DNA from: Chryseobacterium ureilyticum
GTDB taxonomy: Bacteria; Bacteroidota; Bacteroidia; Flavobacteriales; Weeksellaceae
Assembly: GCF_900156735.1 (NCBI RefSeq)
Contig: NZ_FTOL01000001.1
Location: 1,357,773 to 1,421,772, forward strand
Direction: 5' to 3'
DNA: 64,000 nt
Part shown: positions 51,288 through 62,100 of the stretch, piece by piece
Position numbering within the stretch: position 1 is the first letter of the stretch
Layout: each line of letters begins with the position of its first letter
The notes under the pieces: generated by a model
The model's database searches: none
What the model was told of the DNA's origin: nothing
What the model saw: the letters and a program-made list of their open reading frames with translations, nothing else
Translations under genes and position numbers: made by a program

Positions 51288-53135
51288 GTGAAAATTCACA
51301 ACAAAAAAAAGTACCTAAGTTTTCTAAAATTTAAAAGAGATTTCCAAAAATATGGACTGGAAAAAGCACGCAGCTATGAGCTTATTTTACATTGGCTGAA
51401 CAACAGATTAAGCAGAAACCAGTTTTTGGTACTTTCCGGAATTCTGGTGGGTTGTACAGCGGGATTGGCTGGTGTGATCTTAAAAACATTGGTGCATAAC
51501 ATTCACTATTTTATTACCAATAAGGTTCACTTCGAATATCAGATCTTATTTTACATCGTTTTTCCTTTCCTGGGAATTGTTTTGACAACGATGATTGTTC
51601 TTACCTTATTTAAAGGACAAGATAGAAAAGGGATTGGTGCTATTCTTTATGAAATTGCCCAGAATTCAAGTATTGTTGCTTCTGTAAAAATGTATTCCCA
51701 GGTGATTCAGAGTGCTGTTACTGTTGGATTGGGAGGTTCTGCCGGATTGGAAAGTCCGATTGCGGTTACAGGTGCAGCGATAGGATCAAATTATGCACAA
51801 ACCTACAGATTAAACTATAAAGAACGTACATTATTACTGGCTGCCGGAGCTACTGCCGGAATTGCATCAGCTTTCAATGCTCCTATTGCCGGGATTATGT
51901 TTGCTTTTGAAATTCTGCTTACCGGAGTCGTTTTTACAGATTTTATTCCTTTGGTGGTAGCTGCTGTCTGTGGAAGTCTTTTGTCAAGGATCCTGCTTCA
52001 GGAAGATGTTCTTTTCAGATTTTATACCAGAGATGCTTTTAATTATAAAAATGTTCCCTACTATTTAATCTTAGGAATTGTAACAGGTTTATATGCACGT
52101 TATTTTGTAATTATTTCTCAGAAAGTAGAGCATTTTATTAAGGGACTTCAGCTTTCAAGAATGCGTAAAGCGATGTTTGGAGGTGCTGTTCTGTCACTTC
52201 TGTGTGTCTTGTTTCCGCCTTTATTTGGGGAAGGATATGAAACGGTAAAAGCCTTTACCAACGGAGACACTCACTCTATCATTGAAAACAGTTTTTTCAG
52301 GTATTTCGAAATTGGAGAATGGACAATCATTATATTTCTGGTCCTGATATTATTATTAAAGGCATTTGCAACTTCTTTTACGATATTCAGTGGTGGAAAT
52401 GGAGGAAACTTTGCGCCATCTCTTTTTGCTGGTGGAACTCTAGGGTATTTATTTGCTTTGGTTTGTCAGCATATAGGATTTGAAGATGTTCCGGTAACAA
52501 ATCTTGTACTGGTAGGAATGGCTGGAGCTATGAGCGGTGTTTTATATGCACCTCTTACAGCGATATTCCTGATCGCGGAATCTAGTTTTGGGTATGATCT
52601 GTTTATTCCTTTAATGATCGTTTCTGTCATGTCTTACCTTATTGCAAAATGGTTCTCTCCTATCTCTCCTGAATTGAAATCCCTTGCAGATGAAGGAAAA
52701 ATATTTACAAATAAACATGATAAAAACCTTCTTTTTGCTTTAAGAACTGATGATTTTATTGATAAGTATTCACAGACTATTCCTGAAAGTTCTTCTGTGT
52801 CAGAGCTTTTTGAACTCGTGAAAAACGGAAATAAAAATATTTTTGCAATTGTAGACGAAAACCGCAAACTGAAAGGAGTTTTAACCTTGGATGATATCAG
52901 ACCCTATCTTTTTAATAAGGAATTTGATGCTTCTCAATCGGTAATTAATATAATGAAAGCTCCTCCCGCGGTACTTCACCCTGAGAACAGACCTTTGGAT
53001 ATTCTTCAAACCTTTGATGACACGGGAGTCTGGAATCTTCCTGTTGTGAATGAGAACAATGATTTTATTGGGTTTATTTCGAAGTCTTCTATCTTGATGA
53101 GTTATAGACAATTGCTGAAAGAATATTCAGATTAA
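51288..53135 (+). CDS. CLC family chloride channel/antiporter with CBS domains
   Basis: A 615-residue protein. The CLC core (residues about 40-460) has the gating glutamate Glu155 in GSAGLESPIAV, SAFNAPIAGIMFAFEI with the proton-path Glu, and GGNGGNFAPSLFAGG. Two CBS domains follow (about 475-605; VSELFELVKNGNKNIFAIVD and APPAVLHPENRPLDILQTFD). It should be an inner-membrane Cl-/H+ antiporter or channel. The start is GTG; the first in-frame ATG comes much later. It ends at a strong bidirectional terminator. Confidence 0.93.
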   Translation: MKIHNKKKYLSFLKFKRDFQKYGLEKARSYELILHWLNNRLSRNQFLVLSGILVGCTAGLAGVILKTLVHNIHYFITNKVHFEYQILFYIVFPFLGIVLTTMIVLTLFKGQDRKGIGAILYEIAQNSSIVASVKMYSQVIQSAVTVGLGGSAGLESPIAVTGAAIGSNYAQTYRLNYKERTLLLAAGATAGIASAFNAPIAGIMFAFEILLTGVVFTDFIPLVVAAVCGSLLSRILLQEDVLFRFYTRDAFNYKNVPYYLILGIVTGLYARYFVIISQKVEHFIKGLQLSRMRKAMFGGAVLSLLCVLFPPLFGEGYETVKAFTNGDTHSIIENSFFRYFEIGEWTIIIFLVLILLLKAFATSFTIFSGGNGGNFAPSLFAGGTLGYLFALVCQHIGFEDVPVTNLVLVGMAGAMSGVLYAPLTAIFLIAESSFGYDLFIPLMIVSVMSYLIAKWFSPISPELKSLADEGKIFTNKHDKNLLFALRTDDFIDKYSQTIPESSSVSELFELVKNGNKNIFAIVDENRKLKGVLTLDDIRPYLFNKEFDASQSVINIMKAPPAVLHPENRPLDILQTFDDTGVWNLPVVNENNDFIGFISKSSILMSYRQLLKEYSD

Positions 53136-53195
53136 AGAGATCATTTGAAGACCGAGTAGTAACTTAACTGTTAAAAAATATCCTTTTGCGGTTTA

Positions 53196-53232
53196 AAAAA
53201 ATCCGTTCAATTTAATATTGAACGGATTTTTT
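53196..53232. terminator. Bidirectional terminator between the CLC and aldo/keto reductase genes
   Basis: Perfect 16-base stem AAAAAATCCGTTCAAT / ATTGAACGGATTTTTT with a 5-base loop, between convergent genes. Confidence 0.9.
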
Positions 53233-53255
53233 AATCTAATAACGATAATTGGAAA

Positions 53256-54203
53256 TTAATATTGGCTTGCTTTGTTCAGTAAATCAATGTCTTCCTGGTC
53301 TAAAATAAGTTTAGGTGCATTGAAAAGGGTTTCAAGCTGTGAAGAACTTGTAGCACTTACAATAGGAGCCGTAACTAACGGATTTGATAATAACCATGCT
53401 AAAGCAACTGTTCCCTGATTGCTATGATACTTTTCACTTACCTGATCCAATGCCTGTAAAACTTCTAACCCTTTAGGATTTAAATATTTTCTTACTCCTT
53501 CTCCTCTTGCACTTTTTGTGAGATCTTCTTCAGTACGGTATTTTCCGGTAAGGAAACCTGCAGCCAAAGACCAATAAGGGAATACACTCAAATCAAACTG
53601 TTCCACCAAAGGAGCATAGTTTTTTTCAAAGCCTTCTCTTTCCAATAAGTTATAATGTGGCTGTAATGCAACATATTTTGGAAGATTATTCTTTTCTGAA
53701 GCTTCAAATGATGCTTTCAGACGTTCAGGAGAAAGATTGGATGCCGCAATATAACGTACTTTCCCGGCTTTGATGATTTCATCATATGCAGAAAGTGTCT
53801 CTTCTACCGGAGTTGTATGATCGTCAAAATGGGTGTAATAAAGATCAATATGATCTGTCTGAAGTCTTTGAAGAGATTCATCTACTGATTTCAGGATATG
53901 TTTTTTGCTGATATCATAGCCGTGTTCTTTAGTTTCAGAACCAACTTTAGTTGCTAATACGATATCTTTGCGGTTATTGCGGCTTTTCATCCATTTTCCA
54001 ATGATCTCTTCAGATTGTCCGCCTTTTCCATTTACCCACCATGAATAAGTATCTGCCGTATCTATAAAATTGAATCCGGCATCTGTAAACTGATCAAGAA
54101 TATCAAATGATTGCTTTTCATCCAATGTCCATCCAAAAACATTTCCACCAAAATTGATAGGTGCAACTTCTAAGTCGGTATTTTTGATTTTTCTTTTTTC
54201 CAT
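53256..54203 (-). CDS. Aldo/keto reductase
   Basis: A 315-residue (alpha/beta)8 barrel reductase. The catalytic tetrad is visible: Asp48 and Tyr53 (FNFIDTADTYSWW), Lys86 (VLATKVGS) and His125 (YYTHFDDHT). The C-terminal NADPH-binding region is ALAWLLSNPLVTAPIVSATS. It looks like the YhdN/YajO-type soluble oxidoreductases. The substrate is unknown. It stands alone, 180 bases downstream of the pirin gene on the same strand. Confidence 0.93.
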   Translation of the reverse strand: MEKRKIKNTDLEVAPINFGGNVFGWTLDEKQSFDILDQFTDAGFNFIDTADTYSWWVNGKGGQSEEIIGKWMKSRNNRKDIVLATKVGSETKEHGYDISKKHILKSVDESLQRLQTDHIDLYYTHFDDHTTPVEETLSAYDEIIKAGKVRYIAASNLSPERLKASFEASEKNNLPKYVALQPHYNLLEREGFEKNYAPLVEQFDLSVFPYWSLAAGFLTGKYRTEEDLTKSARGEGVRKYLNPKGLEVLQALDQVSEKYHSNQGTVALAWLLSNPLVTAPIVSATSSSQLETLFNAPKLILDQEDIDLLNKASQY

Positions 54204-54341
54204 AAAATAATTTTACTTACTGACCTCTAAGGTAAGGAATATTGGTTGTTTACAGTATTTAAAATACCCATTGAGGTTATAGTTATAATAAATAAAAAAT
54301 GTAGTATTCATATGGCTTTGTATACGTATGAGGTATAAAAA

Positions 54342-54363
54342 AGCAAGACTAAAAAGTCTTGCT
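54342..54363 (-). terminator. Terminator of the pirin gene
   Basis: AGCAAGACT / AGTCTTGCT, 9-base arms with a 4-base loop, followed by a T run on the minus strand. It lies 23 bases past the pirin stop. Confidence 0.82.
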
Positions 54364-54385
54364 ATAAATATGAAAATTATTAAAA

Positions 54386-55417
54386 TTAGTTCTGCTTTTC
54401 AGGAGAGTCTAATTCTTCTCCAAATCGATAACTTGCAAATCTGCCTGTTTCTTTAGGATTTACAAGATCCATTTCTGAATTCCCCCATGGCCAGCCTCCA
54501 AATTGGGTTCTTCGATATTCTGCATAAGAATCCTCCAGTTCTCGGTCCGTATTCATTACAAATGGACCTCTTGCTGCGACAGGTTCTCCTATAGGTTCTC
54601 CTTCTAAAATAATTATTTGAGCAGCACCGCTTCCATTTTTAATTCTGATTTCTTCTCCTCCATCCAGCTCAGCGAATAATCCTTTTTCCATGGTATATTC
54701 ATCTAGATTTAGGATAGAATTTCCATCATAGAAAAACAGATAACGATTCATTGTAGAATTTACAGCTGGTAGAACAAATTCTGTTTCAGGATCCATTTCT
54801 AAAAGTGCAATCCCAACATGATGGTTAGGATCTTTTGCCCATGAATTCTCAAGTGGGTCAATAGATTTCACCCCATTGTACTCTCCTAAAATTACTTTGA
54901 TTTTTACATTTCCTCCATTTTCATTCTTGATATTGGATTCCGGAATTTTCTCTTTCCAAAGCATTTTATAATCTGGCTCTGTCATTTTACTTTTTGATGG
55001 TAAATTCATCCAAATTTGAAAGAGTTCTAAAGGATTGGGTGCATCATCGTTCACAAGTGGAAACATTTCCCCGTGCAAAACACCGGATCCTGCACTCATC
55101 ATCTGTACATCGCCTTGTCCGTAACGACCTTTTGATCCTTTTGAATCGAAATGATCAACATAACCTTTAGAAACAATGGTTACAATCTCAAAGCCACGAT
55201 GTGGATGGTGTGGAAAACCAGGAATTTCCTCTCCGTGGTACATTCTCCAATCAGCATCCCTATTGAAATCATTGCCAATTGATCTTCCCTCTAATGATGC
55301 GTCTGGTCCCATATTACCATTAGCCTGTGGATAATTATCTTTGTGATAAACTCCGATAATAAACGGATCACTAATAGGCATGCCGCCTACTATTCTCGAT
55401 AGATTTTTAACTTTCAT
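54386..55417 (-). CDS. Pirin family bicupin protein
   Basis: A 343-residue pirin-like protein. The first cupin has the metal ligands in GFPHHPHRGFEIVTIV and HFDSKG, followed by GSGVLHGEMFP. The second cupin is less conserved (ENSWAKDPNHHVGIALLEMD; GGEEIRIKNGSGAAQIIIL). It is longer than common pirins (about 290) because of inserts in the N-terminal part and a longer tail. Some pirins act as quercetinases or redox sensors; the function here is unknown. Confidence 0.9.
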   Translation of the reverse strand: MKVKNLSRIVGGMPISDPFIIGVYHKDNYPQANGNMGPDASLEGRSIGNDFNRDADWRMYHGEEIPGFPHHPHRGFEIVTIVSKGYVDHFDSKGSKGRYGQGDVQMMSAGSGVLHGEMFPLVNDDAPNPLELFQIWMNLPSKSKMTEPDYKMLWKEKIPESNIKNENGGNVKIKVILGEYNGVKSIDPLENSWAKDPNHHVGIALLEMDPETEFVLPAVNSTMNRYLFFYDGNSILNLDEYTMEKGLFAELDGGEEIRIKNGSGAAQIIILEGEPIGEPVAARGPFVMNTDRELEDSYAEYRRTQFGGWPWGNSEMDLVNPKETGRFASYRFGEELDSPEKQN

Positions 55418-55718
55418 TGTGTAAGTGTTTTTTTATTATTACTATTTGTGTTGTTTACACACTCTAATTGCTCAAATTCGAGACCAATTTATCCCGTGTC
55501 AGCTTCTGAAAATCATTGTTAATGATTTCTTAAAGTTACTTATAGTATTAATCATAGTTTGAGAGGAACTCAGGTTTTTGATGGAAAATTAAGCCCTAAA
55601 AAATATGTCAAACTGGCTGAAATAAAGGCTGGAATGCTGACATTTTAATTATAATTTACCTGTGGATATCTTGGGTTATCATCGCTTGGTCAGCTTAAAT
55701 ATCATTTTTGCTACAAAA
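55418..55718. other. Intergenic region upstream of pirin
   Basis: No ORF or clear structure is seen in this AT-rich stretch, apart from the likely pirin promoter near 55420-55480 and the terminator of the next gene at its right end. Confidence 0.4.
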
Positions 55719-55746
55719 AATGCACGAATAAAGCTATTCGTGCATT
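55719..55746 (-). terminator. Terminator of the nitronate-monooxygenase-like gene
   Basis: Perfect 12-base stem AATGCACGAATA / TATTCGTGCATT with loop AAGC and a T run on the minus strand, about 40 bases after the stop codon. Confidence 0.85.
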
Positions 55747-55786
55747 GGTAGTGTTATAAAATAATTATCTTTTATACAATCGTAAC

Positions 55787-57595
55787 TTACTGTTTAGCAT
55801 AAGGAATCTCAAGGGTGTTGAGCATCAGCTTATATTCCTGCAACTGAAGATTGATCGTTTGTAATCCCTGCCTGAAGAATGTTGATGTATTAAAAAGCTG
55901 ATGGTAATACTCTATTCCTTCCAATATATTCTTCTTGAAGGTATTCCATTTTTTAGTTTGTGAGGTTGTAACTTGTATTGATGGGTCTTTAATCTCTTTT
56001 TTCAGATAATCAACATACATTTTCAATTCATTAATGAACATATTGGGACGTTCATTATCCGAAAGAATATTAGTATTTCCATAAATATGCTTTACCATTT
56101 CTGAAAGTGAAACTTCTTTATCAAAAAAGGCAATATTGGGTCCGGGGCAAATGACAACGCCTTGTTTCTCACCTTTAATTTCAATTCCTTGCTCCATGTA
56201 TGCAGAATTTACCAATCCTACACATAAACATGCTTTATCTGTAATTTCTGATTGTCTCTTTTCAAATTCTTCTACAGAAATTGTTTCTTTTTGGGAGTTC
56301 AGTTCATTCAGTTTGATATCCTGATATTTCTTAGATGCTGTACAAGTTCCTTCCGGTGAATACTCTTTACTTAATGCTAATAATTTCTTTGGACATGAGC
56401 TTCCATATCTTCCATTGGCTGCTTTCTGTTGTTTTAATAGTTCATTAGATGTTCCTTTTATAGTATTGAATGGAACGCCAAGCGGTGAGATCTTACTCAG
56501 GTAAAAATCCTGTTCTTTAGATTGTAAAAGAAGTTTTCTGGTTTCATGGTCAACAGAAGTTGCTTCAGGCACCAATAAAAAGGGAGACCCCCAGCCAATA
56601 CTATCTACATTATAAGTTGCCAATAGGAAATCATGCTCCTCAGAGGTGCCTACTCCACCCTGTACGGTGATTTTCATTTCTAAAGGTTGAGAAACACTGA
56701 ATTTCCCTTTCTGTTCTAAAGCATTGACCATTAATGAATGTGCAGACTGAATCAGATCATCTTTTTTCTGCCTGAATTCATCCATAATAGGACCTAAAAG
56801 CATTCCTTCGGTAGCAAAGGCATGCCCTCCGCAGTTCAGCCCGGATTCTATTCGGTATTCTGAAACCCACAACCCTTTTTTTGCTAGAAAATTTCCCTGG
56901 ATCATGGCAGAACGGAAATCACTTACTTTAAGAATAATTTTCTTTTTCAGTATTCCATTTTCATCCGGGAAAAAATCTTCAAATTCTTCCATATAACTGT
57001 ATAAACGGGGATTCATGCCCGCAGAAAGAACCATAGAAGAAGATAATTTACTATTGGCAAAACCACGAAGTGAAGCATGCGCATCATTATACATGACAGG
57101 AAGCTGTTCATTCTTTTTATAGTTGTCTTTATCAACTTTTGTCATGATATTAACATCAATATTTCCTGGAGCTAAGTTGGTTTCAATAAAATTCTTAATG
57201 CTTTCTCCCCAACTTTCCTTTTGAGAAATAAGATGCTGTAGATTGTTTTTAAGGTCTGAAGTATTAGGCAGCATTGCCATAAAGTCTTTCAAAGCTTCTT
57301 TATTCTTACTGATTTCCTGTTTGAAAGATTCAAACTTTTCATTCACGATATCATCTACCATGTCCAGATAAGCAGTAATTCTTTTGGCTCTGTAATCTTC
57401 TGTTTTGGTTGAAATTCCTAAATAATTAAGATTAAACTTTTGATTATAAAAGTTCTTCATTTTTTCCAGAATTTCATCATCAATGATAGAAATCACAGAA
57501 GAAATTCCATATTGTGCAACGCGGATCGGGCTGTCTATAGTATAAGCCAATCCCATTACCGGAATATGGAAATTGTGTAACGGTTTAGTTGTCAT
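55787..57595 (-). CDS. Large nitronate-monooxygenase/FabK-like TIM-barrel protein
   Basis: A 602-residue protein. The N-terminus HIPVMGLAYTIDSPIRVAQY and GISSVISIIDDEILEKM resemble the start of flavin-dependent TIM-barrel enzymes of the nitronate monooxygenase/IMP dehydrogenase/FabK class. CGGHAFATEG near residue 255 resembles the GGHAG motif, and ITVQGGVGTSEEHDFLL the phosphate-binding glycine segment. The second half has conserved-looking cysteines (GSSCPKK, EGTCTAS, ACLCVGL, VVICPGP). It is about twice the usual length. Its function is unknown; flavin binding is an inference. It stands alone on the minus strand. Confidence 0.55.
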   Translation of the reverse strand: MTTKPLHNFHIPVMGLAYTIDSPIRVAQYGISSVISIIDDEILEKMKNFYNQKFNLNYLGISTKTEDYRAKRITAYLDMVDDIVNEKFESFKQEISKNKEALKDFMAMLPNTSDLKNNLQHLISQKESWGESIKNFIETNLAPGNIDVNIMTKVDKDNYKKNEQLPVMYNDAHASLRGFANSKLSSSMVLSAGMNPRLYSYMEEFEDFFPDENGILKKKIILKVSDFRSAMIQGNFLAKKGLWVSEYRIESGLNCGGHAFATEGMLLGPIMDEFRQKKDDLIQSAHSLMVNALEQKGKFSVSQPLEMKITVQGGVGTSEEHDFLLATYNVDSIGWGSPFLLVPEATSVDHETRKLLLQSKEQDFYLSKISPLGVPFNTIKGTSNELLKQQKAANGRYGSSCPKKLLALSKEYSPEGTCTASKKYQDIKLNELNSQKETISVEEFEKRQSEITDKACLCVGLVNSAYMEQGIEIKGEKQGVVICPGPNIAFFDKEVSLSEMVKHIYGNTNILSDNERPNMFINELKMYVDYLKKEIKDPSIQVTTSQTKKWNTFKKNILEGIEYYHQLFNTSTFFRQGLQTINLQLQEYKLMLNTLEIPYAKQ

Positions 57596-58025
57596 TATGT
57601 TTCAATAAAAGTTATTTATTTAATGCAACTAAAAATTCTTTCAACTAATTCACTGCTTAAAAGTATTGCTTTTTAAATTAATTATGCATTAAATAGTATG
57701 TCTAATGTTAAAAATATGCTAAAAGTCATTTTATTAATTGTTGGAAATATACGAAGGCGCACAGCTTTTAGTCTTAAAACGCAAGAAAATCTAAGATTTT
57801 CATTAATAGATGCTCTATTTTTGCTATGAATGCATGAATGTTTTAATGATGATGACCTTAATTTTATATTGGGTTTAAATTAAACCTGTAGTTGAATCTT
57901 AGTTTTACTTCTGAAATAAAACCATTCGTGCATCCGGGGTGGTGACAGACTATCATAAAAAAGGTTTCATTTACCCAAGTAAACAAAACCTTTTCTCTTT
58001 AAAAAATATTGGTGGTAAGCAGCGA
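57596..58025. other. Intergenic region between the TIM-barrel and efflux genes
   Basis: No gene is supported. It holds the terminator of the efflux operon at 57959-57994 and, to the left, AT-rich DNA that should include the promoter of the 602-residue gene. Confidence 0.45.
57959..57994 (-). terminator. Terminator of the RND efflux operon
   Basis: AAAAGGTTT and AAACCTTTT form the base of a stem, with a second inner stem TTTAC-CCAA-GTAAA. A run of Ts follows on the minus strand. It begins about 30 bases past the adaptor stop codon. Confidence 0.8.
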
Positions 58026-59177
58026 TTATTCAGCTTTATTCTTTAGCATCATCAGAAGACTGTAAGCTCCTTTCTGTACAATTTTTTTATCTTTTAAGAA
58101 GTCAGCTTTCAGGATTTCTGTAAACTGATCATCTGAAATACCCGTTACCACAGGAATCATCTTATATTTTGATTTCCCAAGGTCTTCAAAAACATAGTTC
58201 TTATTTTCAAAAGCTACTACCGCGTCATTGGGAAGTCCCTGAGTATATCTGCTGCTGATATTCACTTCTGCGTTGATGTACATTCCTTTTACAAACTCTG
58301 TATTTGTAGTGGATAGTTTGGCTATAGCCGTTGCCGAACCACCATTTTCAATACTTGGAACAAGGCTTACAATTTTAGCATTCGATTTAAGATCTGGATT
58401 CTGATTGTTGTAAACTAGGATTTCCTGTCCTACTTTTACGTCATTGACATCGTTTTCAAACACTTTTAATTCCAAAAGTAATCCCGTAGGATTGATCAGC
58501 TCAAATAAAGTATCAGCCGGATTGATATATTGTCCGTTATTTACTAATATTTTGCTTACAAAGCCATTGAAGGGAGCATAAATATTGATTTTACTTCTGA
58601 TATTCCCTGTGCTTAAATCTTTTGCACTAATACCAATGATTCGAAGTTTTTCTTCAAGACCTTTCAATGTGGCATTCAATGTTGAATAGTCAGCCTGTGC
58701 GGTTTGTAATGTCTTATCACTACTGGCTTTGCTTGTGTTAAGATCTTTCTGTCGGTTAAAGTTCAGTCTTGCCGCTTCCAGTTGTGCTTTGGTTACCAGA
58801 TAATCCTGCTGTAACTGAATAAATTGTGGATCTTCTACCACAGCAAGTACTTGTCCTTTACTGAAATGACTACCATTAATCACGTTGATCGATTTGATAT
58901 GCCCGCCCATAATGCTTGAAACGGAACTGATATGAGATGGGGAAATTTCAGCTTTTCCATTCAGGCGTACAAGTTTTTCCATATTCCTGTCTTGAACAGT
59001 TGTTGTGGTAATTCCAACTGATTTCATCTGTTGATCTGAAAGCTGAACCGTATTCTCACCGCCCTTGGTAAATTTTGTGTTTTCATAAACTGTTTTTTCT
59101 TCTTCTTTCTTGCCTGAACATGAAGATAAAGCAAACACTAAGGCCAAGCTGTATATTGATATTATTTTGAATTGCAT
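58026..59177 (-). CDS. RND efflux periplasmic adaptor (CusB/CzcB family)
   Basis: A 383-residue lipoprotein (signal YSLALVFALSSC with lipobox LSSC). The membrane-fusion layout is normal: a lipoyl/barrel-sandwich half (SSIMGGHIKSINVINGSHF), a long alpha-hairpin (residues about 125-190), the second lipoyl half (IYAPFNGFVSKILVNNGQY), and beta-barrel and membrane-proximal domains. It would link the pump to the outer-membrane channel. It starts seven bases after the pump gene, so the two form an operon. No His-rich or Met-rich metal motif is seen, so the metal is unknown. Confidence 0.9.
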   Translation of the reverse strand: MQFKIISIYSLALVFALSSCSGKKEEEKTVYENTKFTKGGENTVQLSDQQMKSVGITTTTVQDRNMEKLVRLNGKAEISPSHISSVSSIMGGHIKSINVINGSHFSKGQVLAVVEDPQFIQLQQDYLVTKAQLEAARLNFNRQKDLNTSKASSDKTLQTAQADYSTLNATLKGLEEKLRIIGISAKDLSTGNIRSKINIYAPFNGFVSKILVNNGQYINPADTLFELINPTGLLLELKVFENDVNDVKVGQEILVYNNQNPDLKSNAKIVSLVPSIENGGSATAIAKLSTTNTEFVKGMYINAEVNISSRYTQGLPNDAVVAFENKNYVFEDLGKSKYKMIPVVTGISDDQFTEILKADFLKDKKIVQKGAYSLLMMLKNKAE

Positions 59178-59184
59178 TACGCTG

Positions 59185-62100
59185 TTATTTTGAAATTAAG
59201 AAATTAAGTTCCGCTCCGATTTGGTTGAGTCTTTCCAGGCTGTCGATATAATCTGCTTTGGTTTTTACGGCTTGATTGACCAGGATTACCCAGTTCAGAT
59301 AATCAATTTCTCCTACATCCATCTGTTTTTGTGCTGTTTTTAAAATGGTTTCGGATTTCGGAAGCTGTTTCTGCTCATAATTTTCAATGATTCTCTGTTG
59401 ATTCATGTAATTATTCAACTGCTGCTCCAACCTGTTTTTAAGTTCAATTTCCTTTCTCTGGAACTGATTTTCAGTGATGGCAATTTTAGCTTCTGCTGCC
59501 TTTGCCAATGCTCTCTGTCCCTTGGTAAACAATGGAATTCCCACTCCTACCTGAACTGAATTAAAGCGGTTGTTGTTAATGTTTTTCATGCTTTGGTTGG
59601 TATAACCTACAAGAAGTTCGGGAAGCAATCTGCTTTTTTCAAGCTGTACTTCAGCCTCACTTACTTTTATTTGCTGCTGTAAATACTGAAGTTCCGGATG
59701 CTGCTTTACCATTTCCTCAGAAATCTGAAGCCCAATATTCATAATAGGTTTATCTGAAACGGGTTGATAAGGCTTTTCAGACTGAAGAAGTAACTGAAGC
59801 TGTAGTTTGGCAATATTCAGGTCATTGTCAAGAGAATTCAGCTGTACTTTGATCTGTTCTTTCTGAATCTCTGCTGTGGATTCTTCTAAAATATTGGCTT
59901 CTCCTTTCTTTAATCTTAGTCCGGCTTTATCAGCGAAATTGTTATATAATTGGCTGATATATTCCAGAACTTTTTTCTTTTCCTGAAGTACTAAAATTCG
60001 ATAGAAAACATCGGTAACTTCTTTGGTCAGTTGTGTTTTTGTAAGATTCTGATTAATCACACTTGCGTTCCATTCAGCATTCAGCATCTGTTTTCTTTTG
60101 GAATAAACGGTTGGAAAGCTGAACCTTTGAGAAATCCCGAATGAATTGTCTGTTTCTTCTCCCTGAATCTGCCCGAATGCTCCGGTAATTTCCAATTGGG
60201 GAAGATCCAAATAGCTGCCTTTTAGTTTTTCCTGATAATCAGAGATTAACTTTGTACTTTTAAGTGTTCCGTTTTGTTGGTAAGCTTTTTCAAGTGCCTG
60301 CTCAAAAGTAATGTTTTCCTGAGCCTGAAAGCTTCCGAAAGAAACTAATAATAAGATAACAGACAGTTTTTTATAGTTTATTTTTTTAGAGAATTTCATT
60401 TTATCTTTATTAATATGTTCAAATAAGACGTAAAGGATTGGAAGAACAAACAGCGTTAAAAGGGTGGCAAGCATCAATCCACCGATTACTACTGTTGCCA
60501 GAGGTCTTTGTACTTCTGCTCCGGCACCGTTACTTATTGCCATAGGAAGAAATCCCAGTGATGCTACAAAAGCAGTCATCAAAACCGGACGAAGTCTGAT
60601 TCTTGTTCCCATCAGTACAATTCTGCTTGTGTTATTTATTCCGTTCTTTTTCAATCTGTTAAATTCTGATATTAAAACAATTCCATTAAGTACAGCGACC
60701 CCAAATAAGGCAATGAATCCAACTCCGGCACTGATACTGAAAGGCATACCTCTTAACGCAAGAAAATACACACCTCCGATGGCTGATAAAGGAATTGCAG
60801 TATAGATCAGTAAACTGTGTTTTACAGAACCGAATGCAAAGAATAAGAGTAAGAAAATCATGACCAATGAAATAGGAACTGCAACTCCAAGTCTTGCTTT
60901 TGCTTCATTTAAGTTTTCAAAAGTTCCCCCGTAAGAAATAGTGTACCCGGGAGAGAATTTAAGGTTTTTACCAACTTTCTGCTGAAGTTTTTCCACCACA
61001 GTCTGTACATCTTTTCCTCTTGCATTAAAGCCTATGATAATCCTTCTTTTGGTATCTTCCCTTTGGATTTGATTTGGGCTGTCTTTTAATTCTACTTTTG
61101 CAAGCTGAGATAATGGTATCTGCTCTCCCGAAGACGTAGGAACCAATAAATTCTGGATACTCGCAATGTCTTTTTTATGTTCATTATCCATGCGGACAAC
61201 AATGTCAAACTTTTTCTCACCTTCATATAATGCCCCTGCCGTTTGTCCTGCAAACGCCATGTTGATAACTCTATTGATTTCTGCCACCGAAATATTGTAT
61301 CTTGATAATTCGGAACGGTTATAATCAATGACCACCTGTGGGGCTCCTTCAACGGGTTCTATATAAAGGTCTTGAGCTCCTTTTACTGTATTGATTATGC
61401 TTCCCAGCTTTTTGGCATAGGTTGTAAGACTGTCAAGGTCTTCACCATAGATTTTACAGACGATATCCTGTCTTGCTCCGGTCATCAATTCATTGAAACG
61501 CATTTGTACAGGAAACTGGAAACTGGTTGTCAATCCTGGTATTACGCTCAATGCTTTGCTCATTTTTTCAGAAAGTTCTGGAAAAGAGGTGGCAGATGTC
61601 CATTCTTTTTTAGGCTTTAAAACAATGATCATATCTCCCGCATCCATTGGCATTGGTTCTGTAGGAATCTCTGCACTTCCGATCTTGACCACGATCTTCT
61701 GTACTTCCGGAAACTGTTTTAAAAGAATACTGGAAGCTTGTGTTGTTACTTTTTTCGTTTCATTAATGTTACTCCCCTGAAGGATTCTCATTTCAACCGC
61801 AAAATCACCTTCTTCCAATGACGGAATAAACTCTCCTCCCATTCTGGAAAGTGTGAAAACAGCACCGGCAAAAAGTACCAGAACACCAATGATTATCGTT
61901 TTTCTGAACTTTAAAGCTTTCATCAGAAACTTTTTATGCCCAATTTCTATTTTAGACATTACCCTATCGGAAATATTATCTTTTTCTTTTTTCTTTCGGC
62001 TTAAAACCAATGAGCTCATCATAGGAATATAAGTAAGGGAAAGAATAAATGCGCCTATTAATGCAAAGGCAACAGTCTGAGCCATAGGTTTGAACATTTT

